In this document: piece by piece, positions 19,736-28,934 of the stretch
Layout: every line of letters begins with the position of its first letter
Position numbering within the stretch: position 1 is the first letter of the stretch
DNA from: Methylomarinum sp. Ch1-1
Lineage (GTDB): Bacteria > Pseudomonadota > Gammaproteobacteria > Methylococcales > Methylomonadaceae
Length of the DNA stretch: 64,000 bases
Reading direction: 5' to 3'
Assembly (NCBI RefSeq): GCF_030717995.2
Contig: NZ_CP157743.1
Coordinates: 310,001 to 374,000 of the forward strand
Made by a program: the position numbers and the translations under genes
Notes under the pieces: generated by a model
Told to the model about the DNA's origin: nothing
Seen by the model: the letters and a program-made list of their open reading frames with translations, nothing else
Databases searched by the model: none

Positions 19736-20261
19736 ACCACAATTATTATTAGTCGATGACGACGAAACATTTTGTTCGGTACTAAAACCAGCATTGGAGA
19801 AGAGAAATTTCCAAGTCAGCGTCGCCCATGACGTTAAAAGCGGCATCCTGTTGGCCGAGCAAACCGAGCCTGAATATGCGGTGATCGATTTGCGTATCGG
19901 CCACGATTCCGGCCTGGAAATGGTCAAGAAACTGATTTCATTGGACAGCAACACCCAAGTCGTCATCCTGACCGGCTTCGCCAGCATCGCCACCGCCGTC
20001 GAAGCGATCAAACTCGGTGCCATACACTATTTGACCAAGCCCGCCAATGCCGACGAAATCGTCAACGCCCTATTCAAAAATGAAGGCGACTCCTCGGTGG
20101 CCATCAGCGAAAACCCGCTGTCAATCAAGCGCCTGGAATGGGAGCACTTACAAAGGGTGCTGATGCAGCACGACGGCAATATCTCCGCTGCGGCGAGAGC
20201 ACTGAATATGCATCGTAGAACCTTGCAGAGAAAGCTGGATAAGCGGCCGGTCAGGGAATAA
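19713..20261 (+). CDS. regA: RegA/PrrA-type response regulator
   Basis: A 182-residue response regulator paired with RegB. The receiver domain has the acidic pocket LLLVDDDETF, the phospho-acceptor D59 in AVIDLRIGHDSG, and the conserved Lys in HYLTKPANADE. The C-terminus is the Fis-type helix-turn-helix typical of RegA: GNISAAARALNMHRRTLQRKL, almost unchanged across the family. It overlaps the end of regB by 23 bp, so stoichiometry is probably set by translational coupling. Confidence 0.93.
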   Translation: MTTLESDKPQLLLVDDDETFCSVLKPALEKRNFQVSVAHDVKSGILLAEQTEPEYAVIDLRIGHDSGLEMVKKLISLDSNTQVVILTGFASIATAVEAIKLGAIHYLTKPANADEIVNALFKNEGDSSVAISENPLSIKRLEWEHLQRVLMQHDGNISAAARALNMHRRTLQRKLDKRPVRE

Positions 20262-20274
20262 CGCCCCTAAGCTC

Positions 20275-20607
20275 TCAACGGCCAACCGCCTGATCGACCA
20301 TGTCCCCTATTTGTTTGCCCGGCCTGACTTGGCCTTGATAAGTCAGCACCGTTCCCAGCGCGAACTCGCCCTTGGGAGTCTGCAGCTTCGTTTTCTGTTC
20401 CCAGGTCCACATGTGGCCCTGTTTTGAATCGATAATGAAAACCTTCGGCATGAAACTGCCGGACTGCCCGGTGCGGCCTCCTTCATGGAGGACTATTGCG
20501 TGATAACGGCCGTCCTCCTCGGCCTCGACCGATATCGGCAACAGAACCATTAAAAAAACTAGCATCCAGCTCCGGCGCAAGCCGGCCTTATTCAATACTC
20601 GTTTCAT
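20275..20607 (-). CDS. Secreted hypothetical protein, 110 residues
   Basis: A short protein with an N-terminal signal peptide (basic start, then MLVFLMVLLPISVEA). The mature region is about 80 residues: DGRYHAIVLHEGG, a segment PKVFIIDSKQGHMWTWEQ and LGTVLTYQGQVRPGKQ. This resembles small periplasmic proteins predicted to form a short beta-propeller-like or SH3-like unit, but I do not recognise a named family. It is the last minus-strand gene of the group beginning with gcvH, about 95 bp after mazG. Confidence 0.6.
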   Translation of the reverse strand: MKRVLNKAGLRRSWMLVFLMVLLPISVEAEEDGRYHAIVLHEGGRTGQSGSFMPKVFIIDSKQGHMWTWEQKTKLQTPKGEFALGTVLTYQGQVRPGKQIGDMVDQAVGR

Positions 20608-20702
20608 CGTATACCCCTCTCGTTCGGATAATCGGATTCCGGCATAGACCGAATCTTCATCGTGTCGATTGCCTAACGCTTTTCCCCAGACCCAACCGAA
20701 GT

Positions 20703-21509
20703 TTAGCTGCTTCGCTTCGTCTTGAGTTTCGCCTCATGCCACAGGCTATCGAGCTCTTCCAGCTTACAATCGCGCAGCTCGCGGTCCGAAGACTGCACCT
20801 GACGTTCGATATAATGAAAACGACGAGAAAACTTTTTCGTCGCCTCCTTCAGCGCGATTTCCGGATTCACTTTCAGATGGCGAGCCAAGTTGACAGAGAT
20901 CAGCAATAAATCACCTACCTCCTCCTGAATATGCCCCTGATCGCCTGACTGCCAGGCTTCCTTGACTTCATCCAGCTCTTCAAGGACCTTATCGAACACC
21001 GGCGCGGTTTCCGGCCAGTCGAAACCGTGACTGGCGGCGCGATTCTGTATTTTTTCACATTGCACCAAGGCCGGCAACGTTTTCGCAACGCCATCCAGCA
21101 CGCTATCATTGCCTTCGGGCTTGTTTTTCGCCTTTCTTTCTTCGGCCTTGGCCTCTTCCCAGGCCTGCTGCCGCTGCTCGTCGCTGTCGTATGAAGCATC
21201 GGCGAAAACATGGGGATGGCGACGGACCAGCTTCGCGCCGATCGCCGCCGCCACTTGCTCAAAATCGAACAGCCCTCGTTCTTCGGCGAGACGGGCATGA
21301 AAAACCACTTGTAACAACAAGTCACCTAGTTCCGCGCACAGATCATCCAGATCGTTTCGTTCGATCGCATCGGCGACCTCGTAGGCTTCCTCGATGGTAT
21401 AGGGGATCAAACTATAAAAATCCTGTTTCAGATCCCACGGACACCCCTCTTGCGGATGGCGCAGCCGCGCCATGATCGCCAACAGTTTTTCGGTATGCGT
21501 TAAACTCAA
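20703..21509 (-). CDS. mazG: Nucleoside triphosphate pyrophosphohydrolase MazG
   Basis: A 268-residue MazG that hydrolyses NTPs or dNTPs to monophosphates and pyrophosphate. Both MazG repeats are present. The first has the metal-binding TIEEAYEVADAI with the downstream ELGDLLLQVVFH, and the second has ELDEVKEAWQ with EEVGDLLLISVNLARHL. The start RLRHPQEGCPWDLKQDFYSL is the family signature. The gene start overlaps the end of the PfkB-family kinase gene by 4 bp (ATGA type), so the two are coupled, consistent with a shared role in nucleotide housekeeping. Confidence 0.94.
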   Translation of the reverse strand: MSLTHTEKLLAIMARLRHPQEGCPWDLKQDFYSLIPYTIEEAYEVADAIERNDLDDLCAELGDLLLQVVFHARLAEERGLFDFEQVAAAIGAKLVRRHPHVFADASYDSDEQRQQAWEEAKAEERKAKNKPEGNDSVLDGVAKTLPALVQCEKIQNRAASHGFDWPETAPVFDKVLEELDEVKEAWQSGDQGHIQEEVGDLLLISVNLARHLKVNPEIALKEATKKFSRRFHYIERQVQSSDRELRDCKLEELDSLWHEAKLKTKRSS

Positions 21510-22438
21510 AATGACGTTCCGAAGTTTTCGATATAACGTTCCTTAAAGGATTCCAGCGAGAAAAAATGGTTCTGCGTGCCGTTATGTTCGATCTTAATCG
21601 CGCCCAGCAGAGAAGCAATGCGTCCGGTAGTCTCCCAGTCATATTCATTGATCAAACCATACAATAGACCGGCGCGAAAGGCATCGCCACAACCGGTCGG
21701 GTCCATTAACGCCTTCGGCTTCGCGGCCGGAATATCGAGACAACGACCGTCGGTATAGATTTTAGAACCTTTGCCACCCAGCGTGATAATCAAGGCGTCG
21801 ACTTTTTCCGCCAATTGCTCCAGTGTCAGACCGGTCCGCTCCTGCATCAATTCCGATTCATAATCGTTGAAGGTGGCGTAACTGGCCAGGTCCATGAAGC
21901 GCAACAATTCGACGTCATTGAACATCGGCATGCCTTGACCGGGATCGAAGATGAAGGGAATGCCCTGTTCGGCGAATTGTTCGGCGTGCAACTGCATGCC
22001 TTCCTTGCCGTCCGGCGAGACGATACCGAGGCAGATACCGGCATCTTCAGGCACCGAATTCACATGCGAGTCGTTCATCGCCCCCGGGTGAAAGGCGGTA
22101 ATCTGATTATCTTCCTCGTCGGTGGTGATATAAGCCTGACCTGTGTAATTATCATCCAGGATTTTGATATATTCACTGGAAATTCCACACTGACTTAGCC
22201 ATTGCGCATAAGGTTCAAAGTCATGACCTACGGTCGCCATAATCACCGGCTCCTCTCCCAGCAACTTCATGTTATAGGCGATATTACCCGCACAGCCGCC
22301 ATATTCCCTACGCATCACCGGCACCAGAAATGAGACGTTTAGAATGTGGACTTTTTCCGGCAGAATGTGATTTTTGAACTTGTCATGAAAGACCATGATC
22401 GTGTCATATGCCATGGACCCACAAATTAATGCACTCAT
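21506..22438 (-). CDS. PfkB-family carbohydrate/nucleoside kinase
   Basis: A 310-residue ribokinase-fold kinase. Signature 1 appears as YGGCAGNIAYNMKLLG (about residues 46-61) and signature 2 as DPTGCGDAFRAGLLYG (about 252-267), with the catalytic Asp in GCGDAF. Proteins of this subgroup are usually annotated as adenosine kinase or sugar kinase. The start MSALICGSMAYDTIM and the GAMND segment suit a nucleoside kinase. Neighbours dgkA (13 bp upstream) and mazG (overlapping) do not settle the substrate. Confidence 0.82.
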   Translation of the reverse strand: MSALICGSMAYDTIMVFHDKFKNHILPEKVHILNVSFLVPVMRREYGGCAGNIAYNMKLLGEEPVIMATVGHDFEPYAQWLSQCGISSEYIKILDDNYTGQAYITTDEEDNQITAFHPGAMNDSHVNSVPEDAGICLGIVSPDGKEGMQLHAEQFAEQGIPFIFDPGQGMPMFNDVELLRFMDLASYATFNDYESELMQERTGLTLEQLAEKVDALIITLGGKGSKIYTDGRCLDIPAAKPKALMDPTGCGDAFRAGLLYGLINEYDWETTGRIASLLGAIKIEHNGTQNHFFSLESFKERYIENFGTSF

Positions 22439-22449
22439 CTATATTCCCC

Positions 22450-22821
22450 TTAAACTAAAATCATTATCCAAGTCACCGCCGCCCAGGCCAACGTCAAGAA
22501 AACCGCGGCCGAACCGATATCTTTGGCGCGTCCCGATAATTCATGATGCTCCAAGCCTACCCGATCCACTACCGATTCCACCGCGGAATTCAACAGCTCG
22601 GTCACCAACACCAAAATCATGCTGCCTATCAGCAGCAGCCTTTCAATATTGTTTTCACCTAGCCACACGGCTAGCGGCGCCGTTACCAGGAATAATAACA
22701 CTTCTTGCCTAAATGCTTCTTCATGCTGCCAGCTCGCCTTGAATCCGGCCAGGGAAAAAAAGAACGCATTGAAGATTCGTTTAATTCCCTTCGTATTATG
22801 ATTTGCCATGTTCTGTATCAT
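22450..22821 (-). CDS. dgkA: Diacylglycerol kinase
   Basis: A 123-residue inner-membrane enzyme that phosphorylates diacylglycerol to phosphatidic acid, recycling lipid left over from periplasmic glucan or envelope modification. It has the family length and three helices. The N-terminal amphipathic part is FFSLAGFKASWQHEEAFRQE. The active-site region is LVTELLNSAVESVVDRVG, followed by the AKDIGSAAVFLTL helix. It is preceded by gcvH (47 bp) and followed by the kinase gene in one probable operon. Confidence 0.93.
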   Translation of the reverse strand: MIQNMANHNTKGIKRIFNAFFFSLAGFKASWQHEEAFRQEVLLFLVTAPLAVWLGENNIERLLLIGSMILVLVTELLNSAVESVVDRVGLEHHELSGRAKDIGSAAVFLTLAWAAVTWIMILV

Positions 22822-22868
22822 CGTTTATTCGGACAGACGCCTCCCCTGACGACTGTGAATTATTTAAC

Positions 22869-23252
22869 TTATTCTTCCAGCATCTGACTGTAGGCCTCGG
22901 CATTCATCAGCTGCTCGAGTTCGGCCGGATCACTCGCCTTGATCGCGAACAACCACGTCTGGAAAGCATCTTCATTGACCTGTTCCGGTTCGTCGTTAAC
23001 TGTTTCGTTGATCTCCACTACCTCACCTGCGACCGGACTATACAAGTCCGAGGCGGTTTTGACCGATTCCACCACCGCGCATTGCTCCCCTTGCTTTAAG
23101 TGCCGGCCCAGTTCGGGCAACTCGACAAAAACCAGGTCGCCCAATTCAGACTGGGCGAAGTCGGTGATCCCGACACGGACGATATTGTCTGTTTCCAGTC
23201 TAGCCCATTCATGGGTCTTCGCGTATTTCAGATTTTCCGGCATCTCAGTCAT
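22869..23252 (-). CDS. gcvH: Glycine cleavage system H protein
   Basis: A 127-residue lipoyl carrier that shuttles the aminomethyl group between the P, T and L proteins. The lipoylation site is the Lys in VVESVKTASDLYSP (about residue 65). The start LKYAKTHEWARLETDNIVRVGI and the end NAEAYSQMLEE are typical. No other gcv gene and no glycine riboswitch-like sequence is visible upstream. Its position ahead of dgkA is therefore a lone placement, and it could also serve lipoate relay. Confidence 0.93.
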   Translation of the reverse strand: MTEMPENLKYAKTHEWARLETDNIVRVGITDFAQSELGDLVFVELPELGRHLKQGEQCAVVESVKTASDLYSPVAGEVVEINETVNDEPEQVNEDAFQTWLFAIKASDPAELEQLMNAEAYSQMLEE

Positions 23253-23389
23253 ATTTTCTCTCTCAGTTGCAAACGGGATAGGATATCAAAAAGGATAACG
23301 CGCTAATTATTAAAAACAACAAAAATTTAATTCCTAGGCTGACTATCCGTATAATTCACCGCTAGTTTTCACTGTATTGAGGCCGTTGC

Positions 23390-24382
23390 ATGCAGGTTTG
23401 TCGCCAACCTTGGTTTATTCTGGTTTTCAGCTTAGCCGTCAGCGCTTTTGCTCACGCGGACAGCGAGACCCTAGACAGCCCGTTACGGCTGCAACTAAAC
23501 CATCAGGCTCAGCAAATAAGCGGTATCGCGATCGTCAGCGCAAAACCCACTGATTATCGCGCAGAATTCACCGCCTACGGCAAGGTGCTGGACATTTCGC
23601 CCTTGCTGACCTTACGCCAAAACTATTTAAGCACCGCGGCCCGCTACAACAGCGCCACGGCCAAATCCAATCTGTCTCGCAACGGCATGGACCGCTTGCG
23701 GAACCTACACCGACATGAAGCCGTTTCCACCCGACAACTGCAGGAACAGCAGTCGCAATGGCAAACCGCCAAGGCGTTGACCGAAGAAGCCGCGCTGCAA
23801 CGCCGGATGATTATCGCCTCTAGCCGTCAACAATGGGGCGACACGCTGACGGATTGGTTCACCCGGCCTACTAGCCCTGAAGCCGATGATATCATCGAGC
23901 ATCGGACACAATTATTACAAATCACCCTACCGGCCGGTTATCTTCTGCCTGCAAGCGTCGATAGCATCCGCATCTCGGCCAGCGGCAAAAGGCGGGATGC
24001 CCTTGCCGCCCGGCTGCTCGCCGCCGCACCGCGAGTTGAGCCTTTTAGCCAAGGCCGGCAATATTTTTTCCTGATAGAGCAGGCCGACCTGCCGGCCGGC
24101 TTGCAGTTGATGGCCTGGATACCCCGCCAGAAAGAACGCCTGAAGGGCGTTATCATTCCTCGCAGCGCCTTGCTATGGCATCTGGGGCAATCCTTTGTCT
24201 TTATTAAACTGAGTGATGAGCGATTCAGTCGCCGTGCGATCGATCATTACCAGGAGGTGGCCGAGGGCTACTTTATTGCCGACACCATTGCCGCCGGTGA
24301 ACGTGTCGTCAGCAGCGGCGCGCAAATGCTGTTGTCCCAGCAATTGCGCGCGCAGATCCCGGACGAGGATGACGACGATTAA
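23390..24382 (+). CDS. RND efflux periplasmic adaptor-like protein
   Basis: A 330-residue exported protein with a signal peptide (PWFILVFSLAVSAFAHA, cleavage near residue 24). The layout fits a membrane-fusion protein: a short first half, a helical hairpin (LSTAARYNSATAKSNLSRNG to QLQEQQSQWQTAKALTEEAAL, about 78-140), then beta-barrel segments and a C-terminal portion with IPRSALLWHLGQSFVFI and the GERVVSSGAQMLLSQQL end typical of HlyD/CusB-like adaptors. The lipoyl-like domain looks reduced. It very likely partners the RND pump that starts 528 bp downstream, although repeats now separate them. No outer-membrane channel gene is in the window. Confidence 0.75.
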   Translation: MQVCRQPWFILVFSLAVSAFAHADSETLDSPLRLQLNHQAQQISGIAIVSAKPTDYRAEFTAYGKVLDISPLLTLRQNYLSTAARYNSATAKSNLSRNGMDRLRNLHRHEAVSTRQLQEQQSQWQTAKALTEEAALQRRMIIASSRQQWGDTLTDWFTRPTSPEADDIIEHRTQLLQITLPAGYLLPASVDSIRISASGKRRDALAARLLAAAPRVEPFSQGRQYFFLIEQADLPAGLQLMAWIPRQKERLKGVIIPRSALLWHLGQSFVFIKLSDERFSRRAIDHYQEVAEGYFIADTIAAGERVVSSGAQMLLSQQLRAQIPDEDDDD

Positions 24383-24533
24383 TGGAAAACCTTTGCAGCG
24401 TAAAGCAAAAGTTGCTAGCGCCCGGGGAGATTTTCCCAGCACCCAAATCCATAGCTTTTGAGCTGCATTTACATTTCAGAATAATTTATCGGCTGGGTGA
24501 ACACCGCCCCTCGACAGACGCTTCCTAAACACA

Positions 24534-24877
24534 ACCTCAGTTCGGGATAAAGGAATCATATACGACAATGGATTAAGACAGCATCAGGTCGCTCTGGAAG
24601 AAGCGTGCGCGGCATGGCCGATTTTTGTTGACCGCCCAAGGAAGGCGGACGTATACACGTCGTCTTCTGGAAGCGCTACCTAATAGTTGGGTAATTATTC
24701 AGCGTAGTTTTACTAAGAGGGAGTAGGTTATTGATTTATCGGGCTGTCTGCAACAGGACGTTGCAGTCAGAGCTTACAGGGAAGTATTCACGCGTCCCGA
24801 GAAATCAATGACCTACTGCCTAAAACCCGAAAGATACTGAATAGTTACATAGTTGGTTTCTTAACCCGAACTCAGGT
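24534..24877. repeat. 344-bp element with 13-bp terminal inverted repeats
   Basis: The ends ACCTCAGTTCGGG and (reverse strand) ACCTGAGTTCGGG match in 12 of 13 positions. Bases just inside the left end resemble 31466-31530, where CGTCAGTTCGGGATAT recurs with similar downstream sequence, so this is a dispersed family. No ORF is intact; it may be a relic or non-autonomous element. Confidence 0.5.
24694..24847. repeat. 154-bp palindromic MITE-like repeat, copy 2
   Basis: Direct-orientation copy of 18194-18346. The extended ends GTAATTATTCAG and CTGAATAGTTAC are inverted with one mismatch. The central GGGCTGTCTGCAACAGGACG and the flanking stem are almost unchanged, which suggests recent spread or selection on structure. 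Confidence 0.75.
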
Positions 24878-24910
24878 CAAATAAATTCATATGCAAAAAT
24901 TCAACCTCTC

Positions 24911-27900
24911 ATGCTAGCTACCCTGGTTCGCTTTTCCATCCGCCATGCCGGCGTCGTCATCGCGTTAGCCGTTCTGTTGCTGTGTTACGGAGGCTACCGC
25001 TTTTCTGCCGCCGGCCTGGATATTTTTCCGGAATTTTCCCCGAAACAAGTCGTGATTCAAACGGAAGCCCCCGGCTTGCCAGCGGAACAGGTCGAACTAT
25101 TGGTCACGCAAGCGATAGAAAGCTCGATCGGCGGTTTGATCGGCCTGCAATCGGTGCGCTCCGAATCGATACAGGGGCTGTCCATCATCATCGCCACCTT
25201 CGAGGAAGACAGCGATATCTATCGCAACCGACAACTAATCAGTGAACGACTGGCTGGGCTCAGTGATCAGTTACCCGCCGGCGTCATCCCGGTCCCAGTG
25301 CCGCTATCGTCCTCCTCGGCCACGGTGTTGACCATCGGCCTGAATTCCGACAGCAAGAACCTGATGGAATTGCGCAGTCTAGTCGACTGGAGCATCGTGC
25401 CACGCCTGCTGGCGGTGCCAGGCGTCGCCGATGTCAATGTCTTCGGCGGCGAAATCCGGCAATTGCAGATACAAATCGACCCGCTGAAATTGCGCCGCTA
25501 CAACCTCGCCGTCGACGACATCGCCGCGGCCGCGCAACAGGCCGGCGCTCTCAGCGGCGGCGGCTTCATCGAAAACAGCAATCAACGCTTTACGCTGCAA
25601 TTAACCGGACAACCTGCCACCCCAGAACAATTCGAGCAGGTCATCGTCAAGCGCCTGGGCGGCAACAACATCACGCTGGGCGATGTCTGCCGCATCGCCT
25701 ATGCCCCCGAACCGCCGATCGGCGCCGCTCAAATCATGGGACAGCCGGGCATTGTGATGATGGTCATAGGCCAATACGGCGCCAATACGCTGTCAGTATC
25801 GAGGCAAGTGGAAGCCGCGCTAACGGAATTCGACCCTCTGTTCCAGAAACAGGATGTCCATTTTTATCCGCATCTGTTCCGACCGGCCGATTACATCGAG
25901 ACTTCGGTCGCCAATCTGGGCGGACATCTACTACTGGGTGCATTCTTCGTCTTGTTGATCCTTTACCTGTTCCTGTTCAACTTGCGCAGCGCATTCATTT
26001 CGGCGCTGGCGATCCCGCTGTCGCTGATCAGCGCGATCATCGTGCTGTTGGAAGTGGGCGTCAACCTGAACATCATGGTGCTCGGCGGTCTGGCTATTGC
26101 CCTCGGAGAAGTGGTGGACGACGCGATCATCGATACCGAAAACATCTTCCGTCGGCTGCGAGAAAACCGTTTCAGCGCTAGGCCGGAAAAAACAACCACT
26201 GTGGTTTATAAGGCCTCGATGGAGGTTAGAAGCTCGGTGGTCTACGCCAGTTTCATCGTCGCCTTGGTGTTCGTGCCGCTGCTAACCTTGACCGGAGTCG
26301 CCGGACGCCTGTTTTCGCCGCTGGGCTATTCCTATATCCTGGCCATCCTGATGTCGCTGCTGGTCGCACTGACGCTGACTCCGGCGCTCTGTTATCTGCT
26401 GCTCGGCGACACGCTGAGCGATGATCGAGATCCGCCGCTGATCAAAGTCATCAAGCCGATTTATCAACGCCTGTTACGCGGAGTCAGCCGGCATTTCCGC
26501 ATCGCGCTGTTGGGCAGCGTCTTGCTGTTTGTGCTGTGCCTGTCCGGTTTTTTTCGCCTGGATCATAATTTCCTGCCGGAGCTGCGCGAAGGTCATTACA
26601 TCGTCCATACCACCAGTATCCCCGGCACCTCGCTGCAGGAATCGATCCGCATCGGTACACAATTAACGCAACAGTTCCTGACCATAGACGGCGTCGAATC
26701 GGTCTCGCAATGGGCTGGACGGGCCGAACGCGGCGCCGATACCTACGGCAGTCACTACAGCGAATATGAAGTGCGCCTGCAGCCGATGTCCGGCGCCGAA
26801 CAGCAGCGGGTGCTGGAGCAGTTGCGCGTCATATTAGGTGATTTTCCCGGCATTCTGTTCGAGGCCAACACCTTCCTGACCGAACGGGTCGATGAAACCA
26901 TCTCCGGCTACACGTCGCCGGTCGTCGTCAATATATACGGCCATGACCTGAACCCGCTTGACCGCAAGGCGCGAGAAGTCGCGGCCATCATACGCAGCCT
27001 GCCTGGGGCCGCCGATGTGCAATTGCGCTCGCCGCCCGCGACGCCAATGCTGAAAATTGTCTTGAATCAGGAGCGCATGCGCTTTTACGGCGTCAAACCC
27101 GCTAAGGTCATGGCGACGTTGCAGACTGCTTATCAAGGCCGTATCGTCGGCAAGAACATTCAAGGCAACCGGCTCTATAATGTCGCCGTGGCGTTGACGC
27201 CCGAACTGCGTCGCAATCCCGACTCATTGCGCCAACTGCCGATCAGAAACGAAGAAGGTCGGTTATTGACGCTGGGCCAACTCGCCGATATTCGCCATAG
27301 CGAAGGTCGTTACAACATCCTTCATCAAGGCGCGCAACGCAAACAGACGGTAACCGCCGATATCATCGATCGTGATATGGAGGCGTTCATGAAGGAATTG
27401 AAAACGCGAGTGCTCGATGAGGTAAGCTTTGCGAACGGCAGCTATCCGGAATTTACCGGCGCCGCGTTGGAGCAGTCCCATGCCCGCCGTGATCTGATCC
27501 TGCACTCGCTGCTAGCCGGTTGTGGCGTGCTGATTTTTATTTATATCGCGATCGGCAGCATCCGTCACATGCTGTTGACGCTGGTCAACCTGCCATTCTC
27601 GCTGATCGGCGGCGTCGCCGCCGTCATCGTCAGCGACGCCGCATTATCGGTCGGCTCCATCGTCGGCTTCGTCACTCTATTCGGCATTACCGTGCGCAAC
27701 AGCATCATGCTGATTTCTCATTATCGTCATTTGGTCGAAATAGACGGCAAACCGTGGAATATCGACACAATGATTCAGGGTGCTCAGGAGCGACTGCCCT
27801 CGATACTGATGACCGCGCTGGTCACCGCATTGGCGATGTTTCCGATCGCCTTCAACAGCGACAATCCGGGGCGGGAAATCATGGGACCGATGGCCGCTAT

Positions 27901-27994
27901 CATCATCGGCGGCCTGGCCTCGTCTACCTTGCTAAATTTATTATTGCTACCGACCATTTTGCTACGTTACGGCAGTTTCCCCATTAAAAAATAG
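24911..27994 (+). CDS. RND efflux pump, CusA/CzcA-like inner-membrane subunit
   Basis: A 1027-residue proton-driven RND transporter of the heavy-metal-efflux type. It has the standard plan of twelve membrane helices and two large periplasmic loops. Recognisable blocks are FPEFSPKQVVIQTEAPGL near the start, the fourth-helix LGEVVDDAIIDTENIFRRLR with the acidic relay residues, and in the second half the SGYTSPVVVNIYG and GFVTLFGITVRNSIMLISHY segments. The CusA methionine pathway is not obvious, so the substrate could be metal or organic. Its adaptor is upstream. The ATG at 24911 is consistent with the short cytoplasmic N-terminus MLATLVRFSIRHAGVVIAL. Confidence 0.88.
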   Translation: MLATLVRFSIRHAGVVIALAVLLLCYGGYRFSAAGLDIFPEFSPKQVVIQTEAPGLPAEQVELLVTQAIESSIGGLIGLQSVRSESIQGLSIIIATFEEDSDIYRNRQLISERLAGLSDQLPAGVIPVPVPLSSSSATVLTIGLNSDSKNLMELRSLVDWSIVPRLLAVPGVADVNVFGGEIRQLQIQIDPLKLRRYNLAVDDIAAAAQQAGALSGGGFIENSNQRFTLQLTGQPATPEQFEQVIVKRLGGNNITLGDVCRIAYAPEPPIGAAQIMGQPGIVMMVIGQYGANTLSVSRQVEAALTEFDPLFQKQDVHFYPHLFRPADYIETSVANLGGHLLLGAFFVLLILYLFLFNLRSAFISALAIPLSLISAIIVLLEVGVNLNIMVLGGLAIALGEVVDDAIIDTENIFRRLRENRFSARPEKTTTVVYKASMEVRSSVVYASFIVALVFVPLLTLTGVAGRLFSPLGYSYILAILMSLLVALTLTPALCYLLLGDTLSDDRDPPLIKVIKPIYQRLLRGVSRHFRIALLGSVLLFVLCLSGFFRLDHNFLPELREGHYIVHTTSIPGTSLQESIRIGTQLTQQFLTIDGVESVSQWAGRAERGADTYGSHYSEYEVRLQPMSGAEQQRVLEQLRVILGDFPGILFEANTFLTERVDETISGYTSPVVVNIYGHDLNPLDRKAREVAAIIRSLPGAADVQLRSPPATPMLKIVLNQERMRFYGVKPAKVMATLQTAYQGRIVGKNIQGNRLYNVAVALTPELRRNPDSLRQLPIRNEEGRLLTLGQLADIRHSEGRYNILHQGAQRKQTVTADIIDRDMEAFMKELKTRVLDEVSFANGSYPEFTGAALEQSHARRDLILHSLLAGCGVLIFIYIAIGSIRHMLLTLVNLPFSLIGGVAAVIVSDAALSVGSIVGFVTLFGITVRNSIMLISHYRHLVEIDGKPWNIDTMIQGAQERLPSILMTALVTALAMFPIAFNSDNPGREIMGPMAAIIIGGLASSTLLNLLLLPTILLRYGSFPIKK

Positions 27995-28057
27995 TTTGCT
28001 TTTTTTATACCGACTGTTATTTATGACCTTCCTCCCGTCAGAGTTCACGGCAAAGAC

Positions 28058-28525
28058 ATGAATGACAAGCTCAACACTATCCGCAAAACCGGCGACCTGC
28101 TGGTCGACGGCTTTCATTACCTGGCCTTGTTCGGCATCGGCGCAACCATCGTCTGGTCGGCGGTCTATGATTACCTGCAAATGATGAAATCTGGCCACGC
28201 GACGCTGGAAGACATACTACTGCTATTCATTTATCTGGAACTGGGCGCAATGGTCGGCACCTATTTCAAGACCCATCGACTGCCGGTGCAATTTCTGATT
28301 TATATTGCGATCACCGCGCTGTCCCGACATTTGGTCATCGATGTGCAAAAGGTCTCGAACGATTTCCATCTTTACCTGCTGCTGGGCATCACCGTTTCGA
28401 TCGCGATTCTGAGCGGAGCCGTGCTGTTATTGTCCTATACCGGGCGACATTATGGCTGTCCTGAAGACGAGTCGGTGACAATCCAACAACAGGAAAGAGG
28501 TTCCGAACATGAAAGCCGTGATTAA
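28058..28525 (+). CDS. PsiE-family membrane protein
   Basis: A 155-residue four-helix membrane protein of the phosphate-starvation-inducible PsiE family. The conserved LEDILLLFIYLELGAMVGTYFKTHRLPVQFL region (about residues 48-79) and ITALSRHLVID are the family core. Its biochemical function is not known. It follows the RND gene by 63 bp and overlaps the cupin gene by 17 bp, so the two small genes are co-transcribed. I see no pho box. Confidence 0.85.
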   Translation: MNDKLNTIRKTGDLLVDGFHYLALFGIGATIVWSAVYDYLQMMKSGHATLEDILLLFIYLELGAMVGTYFKTHRLPVQFLIYIAITALSRHLVIDVQKVSNDFHLYLLLGITVSIAILSGAVLLLSYTGRHYGCPEDESVTIQQQERGSEHESRD

Positions 28526-28889
28526 ACGACAAAATCTGGAGGCAGAATACTATATCGCCGAGCAATGCTTCATCACCGAATTATCGAATAGCGATGACGA
28601 CCCCGATGTATCGATCGCCCGCGCCAGGGTCGAGCCTGGCGTCACGACCCACTGGCACCGGCTTCGAGATACCGCGGAGCGTTACTGCATCCTCAACGGC
28701 GTCGGCCGCGTAGAGATTGGGGACTTGCCTGCACAACACGTAAAAGCCGGCGATATCGTGCTGATTCCTCCGCTGTGCCGGCAACGCATCAGCAATACCG
28801 GGGCCGAGGATTTGATATTCCTGGCCATTTGCAGTCCTCGATTCAGCAAAGACGTTTATCAGGATCTGGAAAACGAGCCGGTTCAGTAA
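28509..28889 (+). CDS. Cupin-domain protein
   Basis: A 126-residue single cupin. The metal-binding residues are visible in TTHWHRLRDTAERYCILNGVG (two His and a Glu) and in the second motif ending PPLCRQRISN. There the usual third His is replaced by Arg or Gln, so metal binding may be weakened. Proteins of this type are sensors or small-molecule binders. The start codon lies inside psiE, 17 bp before its stop. Function is not assignable from sequence. Confidence 0.78.
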   Translation: MKAVIKRQNLEAEYYIAEQCFITELSNSDDDPDVSIARARVEPGVTTHWHRLRDTAERYCILNGVGRVEIGDLPAQHVKAGDIVLIPPLCRQRISNTGAEDLIFLAICSPRFSKDVYQDLENEPVQ

Positions 28890-28934
28890 GACACTGCGGC
28901 GCCGTGTATAAATCCTCCCTCGTCATGGCTTCCG

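Larger units (their letters stand above)
24383..24910. other. Repeat-filled gap between adaptor and RND pump genes
   Basis: The 528-bp gap has no gene. It contains an element bounded by inverted ACCTCAGTTCGGG/CCCGAACTCAGGT (24534-24877) that itself encloses copy 2 of the MITE-like repeat. Both look like insertions into an ancestral two-gene operon. The pump may now need its own promoter. Confidence 0.6.

Noticed and set aside
23253-23389. Glycine riboswitch upstream of gcvH
   Set aside because: The 137-bp divergent gap shows none of the conserved aptamer segments and is too short for a tandem riboswitch plus two promoters.
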